A stretch of 64,000 bases of DNA from an uncultured Bacteroidales bacterium (GTDB lineage: Bacteria; Bacteroidota; Bacteroidia; Bacteroidales; UBA932). Under the pieces are notes generated by a model, which was given only the letters and a program-made list of their open reading frames with translations, was not told the DNA's origin and searched no databases. A program made the position numbers and the translations under genes. Shown here one piece after another: positions 17,677 to 25,954 of this stretch (position 1 is its first letter; every line of letters starts with the position of its first letter). The stretch is taken from the NCBI GenBank assembly GCA_900316245.1, contig ONCE01000013.1:40485-104484 (forward strand). Reading direction: 5' to 3'.

Positions 17677-18348
17677 ATGGACCCCGTTAAAGTCATCGAG
17701 ATCAAAAAAAGCATCTTCGAGGATAATGAGGTTGATGCTGATAATCTAAGGAAAGAGCTCAAAACCAAGGGCGTTTTCCTGCTCAATCTTATGTCCTCGC
17801 CGGGCAGTGGCAAAACCACCACGCTCATCCAAACCATTAACCTGCTCAAGGAAAAACTTCACATCGCCGTAATGGAGGCCGATATAGACTCCAACGTAGA
17901 TGCCGTCAAGATCAAGGAAGCCACCGGCATCCCGTCCATCCAACTGCATACGGGCGGGATGTGCCACCTGGATGCGGAAATGACGCGCCAGGGTCTGGAT
18001 AACGTGGACCTGGAAGGCCTGGACCTGGTAATCCTTGAAAATGTGGGCAACTTGGTCTGCCCTGCCGAGTTTGACACCGGCAGCTGCAAGAACGCAATGA
18101 TTCTGAGCGTTCCGGAAGGGCACGACAAGCCCCTCAAGTACCCGCTTATGTTCTCCATCTGTGACGTAGTGGTCATCAACAAGATGGATGTCCTCCCCTA
18201 TTTTGACTTTGACCTGGAAAAATGCAAGGAGTACGTGCATATGCGCAACCCAAAGGCAAAGGTCATTCCCATCTGCGCCAAAACCGGAGAAGGAGTGGAA
18301 AACTTTGCCGGCTGGCTCCTGCAGGAAGTAAAAAACTGGAAAAACTGA
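17677..18348 (+). CDS. hypB: Hydrogenase nickel-incorporation GTPase HypB
   Basis: The 223-residue SIMIBI-class GTPase has Walker A SSPGSGKTTTL (about 45-55), EADIDSNVDA, the HypB signature TGGMCHLDAEM, ENVGNLVCPAEFD (switch/G3 region) and VINKMD (G4). It supplies energy for nickel insertion into [NiFe] hydrogenase or another nickel enzyme. It lacks the His-rich N-terminal nickel store seen in some HypB proteins. A 941-residue oxidoreductase begins 6 bases downstream and hypA follows; no hydrogenase structural genes or hypCDEF are in the window. Confidence 0.95.
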   Translation: MDPVKVIEIKKSIFEDNEVDADNLRKELKTKGVFLLNLMSSPGSGKTTTLIQTINLLKEKLHIAVMEADIDSNVDAVKIKEATGIPSIQLHTGGMCHLDAEMTRQGLDNVDLEGLDLVILENVGNLVCPAEFDTGSCKNAMILSVPEGHDKPLKYPLMFSICDVVVINKMDVLPYFDFDLEKCKEYVHMRNPKAKVIPICAKTGEGVENFAGWLLQEVKNWKN

Positions 18349-18354
18349 TAGCCT

Positions 18355-21180
18355 ATGCCTGAGATGTCCAAAAAGTTTGTCCCCAAACACAAAGGAGACA
18401 AGAATCCCAATCCCAAGCTTCTCAAACTGGTCCGCCACGTAACGGACCGCATACCCGGTAAAATCAAGATGGACACGGACGCCCCGGAGTACTGGGGCCT
18501 GGCGTGCATCTTCGAGGACGAAATGGATCCCGTAACCCGGGAAGCGGCCCTGGACCTGATGCTGGATATGCTCCCGGGCAATTTCTTCAAGGTCAGGAAG
18601 CACCATACCTATCAGCAGCTGCACAAGATGAATGCTGAGAAGCATTACACCCCGGACGACAAGTCCTTCGACGAGCTGCTGGACCTGATGGCCCGCCTGG
18701 GCGTAATGGAATACGACTACGACGACAAGTACACCAAGGACGGCCCCGTTCCCGGCACCACCTACAACCGGGAAGACCGCGTCTACTGGGTGCCTATGTT
18801 CGTGCCCGGCAGCGCCGAGTACACCAATATGAACGAGGAACTGATGAAAAAGCACCCGGAACTGGGTATGTTCTTCGAGCGGATGACCTTCCTCCCCCTG
18901 GAGAAGATCACCCCTATGGTTCCTATGGGCGGAAGCGGCATCGGTATGCACGTCATTCCCGTGGAAAAGGCTATCTCTATGGAGAACCAATCCGTGGACA
19001 TAGAGCATATTTCCTACTGGCTCAAGCGCTATGAAGGGCACCTGGCGGTGGGTATCTGCTCCTGCCGTATCGGCCGAAAACTCCTGGACGAAGGCTGCGC
19101 CGACGATTACCACGACTGGTGCATAGGCGTGGGAGATATGGCCGAATACCTCAATGAAACCGGAAGGGGCCACTACATCACCTACGATGAATGTATGGCC
19201 ATCCTCAAGAAGGCCGAAGACCACGGCTTCGTTCACCAGATCACCAATATCGACGGCGAGGGCAAGATCTTCGCCATCTGCAACTGCAACGTCAAGATCT
19301 GCAACGCCCTGCGTACCAGCCAGCTCTTCAATACGCCCAATATGTCCCGCAGCGCCTATGTGGCCGAGGTAGACCCCAAGAACTGCGTGGCCTGCGGCCG
19401 CTGCGTGGAGTACTGCCCCGCCGGCGCCGTCAAACTGGGCCAGAAGCTCTGCACCAAGAACGGTCCCCAGACCTATCCCAAGCAGGAACTGCCGGATGCA
19501 TCGGCCTGGGGTCCCCACAAATGGACGGAAGACTACCGGGACAAGAACCGCATCAACTGCTATCCCACCGGAACGGCCCCCTGCAAGACCGCCTGCCCGG
19601 CCCACATCGCCGTCCAGGGTTACCTGAAGAAAGCGGCCGAAGGCAAATACACCGAGGCCCTGGAACTCATCAAACGGGAGAATCCTTTCCCCGCCGTCTG
19701 CGGCCGCATCTGCAACCGCCGCTGCGAGGACGCCTGCACCCGCGGCACCATAGACCGCGCCGTGGCCATAGATGCCGTGAAGAAGTTTTTGGCCGACAGG
19801 GACCTCCACGCAGAAACCCGCTTTGTTCCGGAAGTGAACATCTGCTCCAATGTGAAAGACCATTGGGAAGAGAAGATAGCCATCATAGGCGGCGGCCCGG
19901 CCGGTATGAGCTGCGCCAACTACCTGGCCACTATGGGCTACCGGCCCACGGTCTTCGAAAAGAACGAGGAGCCCGGCGGAATGCTCCGCTACGGCATCCC
20001 CTCTTTCAAGCTGGATAAGGCCGTCATCAAGGCCGAAATTGACATTATGAAGGAGATTGGCGTAGAGGTAAAGACCGGCGTGGAAGTAGGCAAGGACATT
20101 ACCATAGCCCAGCTCCGCGAGCAGGGTTACAAGGCCTTCTACATTGCCATCGGCTGCCAGGGCGGCAAACTGCCCGGCATCCCCGGTGAAACCCTGGAAG
20201 GCACCACTACGGCCATCGATTTCCTGCACAAAGCCAACTGCGGAGATGTCAAGATCTCCGGTAAGGTAGTGGTGGTAGGCGGCGGCAACGTAGCCATCGA
20301 CGCCGCCCGCGTGGCCAAGCGCAGCGGAGCCTCCGAGGTCACGATGCTGTCCCTGGAAACGGAAGACATTATGCCTGCCAGCCTGGAAGAAAGGGCCGAA
20401 GCCCGCGAAGACGGCGTGATCCTCAACCCCGGCTGGGGCCCCAAGGAAGTCCTGGGAGAAGGAAAAGTCTCCGGCATCGTCTTCAAGAAATGCACCTCCG
20501 TCTTCGACGCCGAGCACAAGTTTGCACCGCAATACGATGAGAACCAGCTCATTACATTGGAGGCCGATACCGTCATCTTCGCCATTGGCCAGACGGTTAT
20601 CCTGAAGGACCTGCTGAAAGACACCAAGGTAGAGTTCTTCCGCGGGGTCTATCCCGTGGCCGACAAACTCACCTACCAGACGGCCGAACCGGATATCTTC
20701 GTAGGAGGAGACGTCTTCACCGGTCCCAAGTTCGCGATCGACGCCATCGCCGCCGGCAAGGAAGCCGCCGAGAGCCTGCACCGCTTTGTGCAGCACGGTC
20801 ATATGACCATAGGCCGAAACCGCCGCGACTTCATAGAACTGAACAAGCAGGACATTCTGGTGGAATCCTACGACAACGGCTCCCGTCAGGATCCCGGCGT
20901 GGTTCCTGTGAAGAGTCCGTTCACGGAGTACCAGGGCACGCTTACGGAGGAACAGGTGCGCAAGGAGACGGCCCGCTGCCTCAGCTGCGGAGCCTCCGTG
21001 GTGGACCAGAACCGCTGCATTGGCTGCGGTGTCTGCACCACCAAGTGCGCCTTCGACGCCATCCACCTCCACCGCGTCCATCCGGAAGCCTCTGTAATGA
21101 GAACCTCCGAAGACAAGTTCAGCGGAATCCTTCCGTATATGATCAAGAGAACAGGTAAGATATTGTTTAAGAAAAAATGA
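18355..21180 (+). CDS. Multi-cluster Fe-S/FAD pyridine-nucleotide oxidoreductase (941 aa)
   Basis: Domains in order: an N-terminal domain of about 330 residues rich in Cys (GICSCRIG and CNCNVKIC); a ferredoxin-type cluster CVACGRCVEYCP at about 343-354; a GltD/dihydropyrimidine dehydrogenase-type double cluster region (CKTACP, then CGRICNRRCEDAC) at about 405-465; an FAD/NADPH domain pair with IIGGGPAGMSCANYL and VVVGGGNVAIDAARVA; and a C-terminal ferredoxin module CIGCGVCTTKCA. It probably moves electrons between NAD(P)H and ferredoxin or a partner hydrogenase. Its position between hypB and hypA suggests a link to nickel-enzyme electron flow, which is inference. A structured repeat element follows the stop. 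Confidence 0.85.
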   Translation: MPEMSKKFVPKHKGDKNPNPKLLKLVRHVTDRIPGKIKMDTDAPEYWGLACIFEDEMDPVTREAALDLMLDMLPGNFFKVRKHHTYQQLHKMNAEKHYTPDDKSFDELLDLMARLGVMEYDYDDKYTKDGPVPGTTYNREDRVYWVPMFVPGSAEYTNMNEELMKKHPELGMFFERMTFLPLEKITPMVPMGGSGIGMHVIPVEKAISMENQSVDIEHISYWLKRYEGHLAVGICSCRIGRKLLDEGCADDYHDWCIGVGDMAEYLNETGRGHYITYDECMAILKKAEDHGFVHQITNIDGEGKIFAICNCNVKICNALRTSQLFNTPNMSRSAYVAEVDPKNCVACGRCVEYCPAGAVKLGQKLCTKNGPQTYPKQELPDASAWGPHKWTEDYRDKNRINCYPTGTAPCKTACPAHIAVQGYLKKAAEGKYTEALELIKRENPFPAVCGRICNRRCEDACTRGTIDRAVAIDAVKKFLADRDLHAETRFVPEVNICSNVKDHWEEKIAIIGGGPAGMSCANYLATMGYRPTVFEKNEEPGGMLRYGIPSFKLDKAVIKAEIDIMKEIGVEVKTGVEVGKDITIAQLREQGYKAFYIAIGCQGGKLPGIPGETLEGTTTAIDFLHKANCGDVKISGKVVVVGGGNVAIDAARVAKRSGASEVTMLSLETEDIMPASLEERAEAREDGVILNPGWGPKEVLGEGKVSGIVFKKCTSVFDAEHKFAPQYDENQLITLEADTVIFAIGQTVILKDLLKDTKVEFFRGVYPVADKLTYQTAEPDIFVGGDVFTGPKFAIDAIAAGKEAAESLHRFVQHGHMTIGRNRRDFIELNKQDILVESYDNGSRQDPGVVPVKSPFTEYQGTLTEEQVRKETARCLSCGASVVDQNRCIGCGVCTTKCAFDAIHLHRVHPEASVMRTSEDKFSGILPYMIKRTGKILFKKK

Positions 21181-21196
21181 TTCTTAATGAATATTA

Positions 21197-21323
21197 GGGA
21201 TAAGATGGTACTTCCAAAAGCCGTAGACGCCCATGTCTCCGTGAATGGGAGGGGCCCGCGGCCGAAGGCCGTGGGAGGGATAGCTCCGAAGGAGCGTAGT
21301 TTTTGGAAGTACCATCTTATCCC
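21197..21323. repeat. Structured palindromic intergenic element, copy 1
   Basis: Perfect 23-base terminal arms lie at 21197-21219 (ending TTCCAAAA) and 21301-21323 (starting TTTTGGAA). The interior holds GTAGACG, GGGAGGGGCCCG (21247-21258), hairpin GGCC-GAA-GGCC, GTGGGAGGG, and hairpin CTCC-GAA-GGAG. The core order matches the element at 52137-52314. It sits between the oxidoreductase and hypA, inside what otherwise looks like one operon. Likely a non-coding mobile or dispersed repeat, or a structured RNA. Confidence 0.7.
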
Positions 21324-21337
21324 CAACAAACCTTAAT

Positions 21338-21688
21338 ATGCATGAACTGGGAATTGTGTTTTACATTATCCGGGACGTTAAGAAAGCGGCCCTGGAGAAT
21401 GCTGTGGAGCACATTTCCGGGGTCGTGATGAACATTGGAGAAGTATCCACCATTGTTCCGGAGTATCTGACACATTGCTGGCGCTGGGCGGCCGACAAGG
21501 AAGACCTCCTGAGGGGCAGCGAACTCAAGATCAACATCATTCCTGCGGTCACGCACTGCGACGGCTGCGGACAGGAATACGGAACGGTGGAACACGGAAA
21601 GATCTGTCCGCACTGCGGCAGCGAAAACACCTGGTTGCTCCGAGGCAACGAGGTAGAGATAAAAGAGATAGAAGTACCTAACAGTTAA
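21338..21688 (+). CDS. hypA: Hydrogenase nickel-incorporation protein HypA
   Basis: The 116-residue protein starts MHELGIV, with the His2/Glu3 nickel site of HypA, and has the zinc site HCDGCGQEYG ... ICPHCGSEN (two CxxC motifs). It delivers nickel together with HypB. The spacing between the CxxC motifs and the total length are normal for the family. It starts 15 bases after the terminal arm of the palindromic element, and two membrane-protein genes follow at 6 and 42 bases. Confidence 0.92.
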   Translation: MHELGIVFYIIRDVKKAALENAVEHISGVVMNIGEVSTIVPEYLTHCWRWAADKEDLLRGSELKINIIPAVTHCDGCGQEYGTVEHGKICPHCGSENTWLLRGNEVEIKEIEVPNS

Positions 21689-21693
21689 AGAAT

Positions 21694-22023
21694 ATGGCTT
21701 GTTTTGTTGCACCGCTGGTTCAGGCCATTGCCACCAGCGCCCTTAGGAAATGGGGCAAAAAAGACGGCTTTGTGGGCCGCAATCTCGCATCCCTGGAACT
21801 GATGCTCTGGGGCGGCAGCGTGATGCTCATCGTAGACCACATCATCAACGGAGAACTCACGTGGCGCTTTCCCTTCTTTACCGCCCTGGGAACCTCCGGC
21901 GGCGGGGCCGTGGTCCTGCGGGAAATCCTTACCGTAGGCGTTCCCATGTGCGTCATCATCACCCTGGTATGGGCCGTATGGGCTTACTACAAGGAACACC
22001 GTGCCGTTTACAGTCAATTTTAG
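21694..22023 (+). CDS. Small membrane protein in the hyp cluster
   Basis: The 109-residue protein has hydrophobic stretches near residues 36-50 (MLWGGSVMLIVDHII) and 74-97 (REILTVGVPMCVIITLVWAV), with an amphipathic N-terminal helix (CFVAPLVQAIATSALRKWG). The family is not recognised. It lies 6 bases after hypA and 42 bases before the DUF5692 gene, so it is likely part of the same transcript and may be a membrane partner of the DUF5692 protein. Confidence 0.6.
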   Translation: MACFVAPLVQAIATSALRKWGKKDGFVGRNLASLELMLWGGSVMLIVDHIINGELTWRFPFFTALGTSGGGAVVLREILTVGVPMCVIITLVWAVWAYYKEHRAVYSQF

Positions 22024-22064
22024 TCTATTACTAACCAAAACAATTAATTAACCAAATAATAATT

Positions 22065-23162
22065 ATGTTCTTCCAAGTTTACGGAGCCAATGCCCTGTCA
22101 CAGTGGGGCATGCTCATTGTAGTTCTTCTGGGCCTCATTCTCCTGAATGAATTTGCCCGCCGCACCAAACTGGGCGGTATCATTACCTTCTTTGTGATTC
22201 CTGTAGCCCTCACGGCCTATTTCCTGGCCATCTGGCTGGGCGTCAGAAGCGGTCAGCAGTGGGCCCTGGAGAACCAGACCCACGTATATATGCAAGGCTG
22301 GTTCCACTACGCCAAGCTCTACGCAGCCACTGCCGGGTGTATCGGCTTCATGATGATCAAGTACAAATGGGGCATCGGCGCCAAGCACTGGTTCAAGCCC
22401 TTCCCCTTTGTGATTGTGGGTATCAACATCCTCATTGCCTGCGTATCCGACTTCGAGAGTGCCGTGATGGGTTGGAACAAGTGGTGGCTCACCTCCGAAG
22501 GCGTATGGCAGTACGGCGGCTGGCATAATGTAATGAACGGCGTGGCCGGTCTCATCAATATCATGTGTATGACCGCCTGGTGGAATGTCTATCCCTCCAA
22601 GGACAAGAAAGATATGATCTGGGCCGATATGACCTGGGTCTACATTGTCATCTACGACATCTGGAACTTCGCCTACACCTACAACTGCCTGCCCACGCAC
22701 AGCTGGTACTGCGGTATCGCCCTTCTGCTGGCCCCCACCGTGGCTGCCCTCCTGTGGAACCGCGGCGGCTGGATCCAGAACCGCGCCAACACCCTGGCCA
22801 TCTGGTGCATGTTCGCCCAGGTATTCCCCCTGTTCCAGGAAACCTTCAAGAACGGTCAGCAGTGGTTCAGCTGGGCTACCCTGCCGGTGCTCTATCCCAA
22901 CGGCACCGCCACCATCGAGCAGCTTTATGCCGCTGCCGGCGGAGAAGCGGCCGCTGTAGGAACCACCGTGGATCCTTCCGTGGTAGCAGCCAACCCCACT
23001 ATGATGGTTGTCATCAGCGCCCTGGCCCTGGTAACCAACATCATAGCCATCTGCTACATCATCTCCGTTTCCAAGAAGCGCCACATCAATCCTTACAAGC
23101 AGGATGTCTTTGTGGACCAGAAATACTACAAGGATGCCATGGCCCGTGCCGTGGTAGACTAA
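22065..23162 (+). CDS. DUF5692-family membrane protein
   Basis: This 365-residue polytopic protein has about eight to nine hydrophobic helices and conspicuous aromatic motifs: YAKLYAATAGCIGFMMIKYK, SDFESAVMGW, YGGWHNVMNGVAGLIN, YDIWNFAYTYNCLPTHSWYC and FAQVFPLFQE. These match my memory of the DUF5692 family in anaerobic Bacteroidales and clostridia. Conserved His, Glu, Asp and Cys inside the membrane could bind a metal or cofactor. It ends the hyp/oxidoreductase cluster and is followed by a strong terminator. The function is unknown. Confidence 0.7.
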   Translation: MFFQVYGANALSQWGMLIVVLLGLILLNEFARRTKLGGIITFFVIPVALTAYFLAIWLGVRSGQQWALENQTHVYMQGWFHYAKLYAATAGCIGFMMIKYKWGIGAKHWFKPFPFVIVGINILIACVSDFESAVMGWNKWWLTSEGVWQYGGWHNVMNGVAGLINIMCMTAWWNVYPSKDKKDMIWADMTWVYIVIYDIWNFAYTYNCLPTHSWYCGIALLLAPTVAALLWNRGGWIQNRANTLAIWCMFAQVFPLFQETFKNGQQWFSWATLPVLYPNGTATIEQLYAAAGGEAAAVGTTVDPSVVAANPTMMVVISALALVTNIIAICYIISVSKKRHINPYKQDVFVDQKYYKDAMARAVVD

Positions 23163-23174
23163 CCTTCCAACCGG

Positions 23175-23200
23175 GGAGGCCCTTCGGGGCCTCCTTTTTT
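23175..23200 (+). terminator. Rho-independent terminator after the hyp cluster
   Basis: GGAGGCCC (23175-23182), loop TTCG, GGGCCTCC (23187-23194), then six T residues. It starts 12 bases after the DUF5692 stop. Confidence 0.92.
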
Positions 23201-23225
23201 GTTTCAGGGGAAATGACTACCTTTG
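23198..23225 (+). promoter_or_regulatory. glpABC promoter overlapping the upstream terminator
   Basis: The -7 TACCTTTG (23218-23225) lies 4 bases before the glpA ATG at 23230. TTTG at 23198-23201, at the end of the upstream terminator T tract, is a possible -33 box with a 16-base spacer (shorter than the usual 19-20). The transcript would be leaderless or nearly so. Confidence 0.45.
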
Positions 23226-23229
23226 TGGT

Positions 23230-24830
23230 ATGAAATCAAACGAATTTGACGTAATAATCATTGGCGGAGGCATCACCGGTGCCGGCACCCAGAGAGACTG
23301 CGCCATGCGCGGCCTGCGCACCCTGCTGGTAGACCGCTCCGACATAGCCACCGGTGCCACCGGCCGCAATCACGGCCTGCTGCATTCCGGTGCCCGCTAC
23401 GCCGTGAGCGACCCCGAATCGGCCGAAGAATGCATCCGCGAGAATATGATTCTCCGCAAGGTGGCCGCCCACTGCATTGACGAGTCGGACGGTCTCTTTG
23501 TCACCCTCCCCGAAGACGACCTCGATTACCAGAAAACCTTCGTTCAGGCCTGCCGCAACGCCGGAATCCGGGCCGATATCATAGACCCCGACCTGGCCCG
23601 CCGCCTGGAGCCGTCCGTAAACCCGACCCGGACATCATTGGCGCCGTGCGCGTGCCGGACTGCAGCGTAGACCCCTTCCGCCTGTGCGCCGCCAATATGC
23701 TGGACGCCAAACTGCACGGAGGCCAGGTGCGCCTGCAGACGGAAGTGACCGGCATCCTCCGCGAAGGCAATACCGTCAAAGGAATCCGCACACACAACCG
23801 CAATACCGGTGCAGACCAGGAGTTCTACGCTCCCATCGTGGTCAATGCCGGCGGCGTCTGGGGCCAGGAACTGGCCCAGATGGCCGGGATCAAGGTGGGT
23901 ATGTTCCCCGCCAAGGGATCGCTGCTCATCTTTGCCCACCGCGTGAACAATATGGTCATCAACCGCTGCCGCAAGCCCTCCAACGCAGACATCCTGGTCC
24001 CCGGAGACACCGTCTGCATCGTGGGCACCACTTCTTCCCGCATTCCGCTGGAAGAGTGCCGCAACGTGGCCGTTACCCCGGACGAGGTAACCCTCCTCAT
24101 CACGGAAGGTATGAAACTGGCCCCCAGGCTGGCCTCTACCCGCATTCTCCGTGCTTATGCCGGCGTACGCCCCCTCGTGAGCGCCGATGACGACCCTTCC
24201 GGCCGCAACATCTCCCGCGGCATCGTCTGCCTGGACCACGAGGTCCGCGACGGCGTCAAGGGCCTCATCACCATCACCGGAGGCAAGCTCACCAGTTACC
24301 GCCTGATGGCCGAAATGGCCACCGACCTGGTCTGCAAGAAACTGGGCGTGGACAAGGCCTGCGAAACGGCCATCCATCCCCTCCCGGGCTCGGAAGAAGG
24401 CTCGTATGAGGAAGTGGCCAAGAAGATTTGGGAGAACCCCACCACGGCCCAGAAAGTGGCCGCAGCCCGGATGGGCAGCCGCGTCTCCCGCATCCGCAGC
24501 ACGGACCGCCGCGACGAAGCCCTCATCTGCGAGTGCGAACAGGTAACGATGGGCGAAATCAATTCCGCCATCGACCGCCTGGAAGCCTCTACCCTTACGG
24601 ACCTCCGCCGCCGCACCCGCGTGGGTATGGGCACCTGCCAGGGAGAGTTCTGCGCCTGTCGCGCCGCCGGTCTGCTGGCCAAGGCCCACGGCTGCATAGA
24701 AAAGGAGAGGGCCGATATCGACTATTTCCTCCAGGAGCGTTGGAAGGGCAATTTCCCCATTGGCTGGGGAGACACCCTCCGCGAGGCCGAATATACACAA
24801 TGGGTTTATAAACACGTGCTGGGCATATGA
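23230..24830 (+). pseudogene. glpA: Anaerobic glycerol-3-phosphate dehydrogenase subunit A, broken by a -1 frameshift
   Basis: Two overlapping frames together give a full GlpA. The 5' part (23230-23670) has the FAD site IIIGGGITGAGTQRDCAMRG and GATGRNHGLLHSGARY. The 3' part (open to 24830) continues with GAVRVPDCSVDPFRLCAANM and ends in a BFD-like [2Fe-2S] domain (CECEQVTMGEI ... GTCQGEFCACR). The break is near 23626: after EPSVNP the reading ACCCGGACATC would give DPDIIGAV if one G were restored. Catalytic flavin subunit of GlpABC, oxidising glycerol-3-phosphate to DHAP. Because glpB and glpC are intact and coupled, a sequencing or assembly indel is as likely as true decay. Confidence 0.85.
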
Positions 24831-25954
24831 GATACGATGCTGTAATAGTAGGTGGAGGACTGGCCGGTCTCACCGCAGGCATCAGCCTGCAGAAGGCCGG
24901 AAAGAAAACCGCCATCGTCAGTACCGGACAGAATGCCCTGTACTTCTTCTCCGGCTGTTTCGAGTCCATCCAGGAGCCCACGCCGGAGATCCTGAGCCTC
25001 TTTTCCGAGGCCGGTGTCCGGGTGCATTACACCCCCGGGGTACGCCTGATGCCTATGGGCACCTTTAAAGAATCGGCCCTGGCCCTGGATGACGTGAGCC
25101 TCTTCCCTGCCCCGGATTTTGGCAAGAAGGTGCTCATCATCAACTTTATGGCCTACCACGATTTCTTCTCCTCCTTCCTGGCCCAGGGACTGGAGAAGCA
25201 GGGTATGGAATGCCGCATCCGCTTCCTCAACTTGGGAGACCTGGCCCAGCCCGAACTGGGTCCCAACCAGATGCGCGCCGTCCAGATTGCCCGCAAGTTG
25301 GACGATGTCTGGGAGAAAGTGGTGCAGGAAGTCCGCGTGCTCCTCAAGGACGAGGACACCGTGGTGCTGCCCCAGGTCTTCGGCCTCAACGATGCATCCA
25401 TCCCGGAGCGCATCCGCCAGGGCATCCCGGCCCGCGTGGTCTTTGCCGGCACCCTGCCGCCTTCCGTTCCCGGCATCCGCACCCAGAATCTGCTCAAGAA
25501 GCGCTATGAGGTGCTGGGCGGAACGTACCTCCTGGGAGACCGCGTAACCGGCGCCCACGTGTACGAAGACGTGGTCCAGAATGTGGTAACCAAGCAGCTG
25601 GACCGCCATTACCTGGAGGCCGACCATTTTATCCTGGCCAGCGGCAGTTTCTTCTCCAAAGGCCTGAGCAGCAATCCCTTCAAGATTTACGAGCCCCTGT
25701 TCGAACTGGATATGGACTACGATACGGACCGTAACACCTGGTACGATCCCACCTTCGCTAACCACCAACCTTACCTCGGATTCGGCGTCAAGACCGATGC
25801 AGAGTTCCACCCCAGCCGCCACGGCGTTCCCGTCAAGAACCTCTATGTAATTGGTTCCATTCTGGGAGAAACGCATCCCGAACTGGGAAGCGGTGCCGGC
25901 CTGGCCATCCGGAGTGCCCTCCAAGTAACGCAACTAATAACCGGCAAACCTTAA
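24827..25954 (+). CDS. glpB: Anaerobic glycerol-3-phosphate dehydrogenase subunit B
   Basis: The 375-residue flavoprotein subunit begins RYDAVIVGGGLAGLTAGISL (dinucleotide-binding motif) and has ALYFFSGCFESI and the C-terminal GSILGETHPELGSGAGLAIR typical of GlpB. It works with GlpA and the Fe-S anchor GlpC in the membrane-associated anaerobic dehydrogenase. The ATGA overlap with the glpA stop shows translational coupling, and glpC starts on the last base of its own stop codon. Confidence 0.92.
   Translation: MRYDAVIVGGGLAGLTAGISLQKAGKKTAIVSTGQNALYFFSGCFESIQEPTPEILSLFSEAGVRVHYTPGVRLMPMGTFKESALALDDVSLFPAPDFGKKVLIINFMAYHDFFSSFLAQGLEKQGMECRIRFLNLGDLAQPELGPNQMRAVQIARKLDDVWEKVVQEVRVLLKDEDTVVLPQVFGLNDASIPERIRQGIPARVVFAGTLPPSVPGIRTQNLLKKRYEVLGGTYLLGDRVTGAHVYEDVVQNVVTKQLDRHYLEADHFILASGSFFSKGLSSNPFKIYEPLFELDMDYDTDRNTWYDPTFANHQPYLGFGVKTDAEFHPSRHGVPVKNLYVIGSILGETHPELGSGAGLAIRSALQVTQLITGKP

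Noticed and set aside
17746-21081. 1111-codon open frame antisense to hypB and the Fe-S oxidoreductase
   Set aside because: It mirrors the strongly biased codons of real genes on the + strand, has no recognisable domain, and covers clear Fe-S and GTPase motifs.
18355-21180. Calling the 941-residue protein glutamate synthase small subunit (gltD)
   Set aside because: The GltD-like core is only the central part; the N-terminal Cys-rich domain, C-terminal ferredoxin clusters and hyp neighbours do not fit GltD, and no gltB is present.
23615-23640. Programmed frameshift in glpA
   Set aside because: No slippery heptamer or downstream pseudoknot is seen, and GlpA is not known to be frameshifted.
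23646-24830. Treating the downstream part of glpA as a separate gene with its own start
   Set aside because: Its first in-frame start falls inside conserved GlpA sequence and lacks the FAD-binding domain; one missing base explains both fragments.
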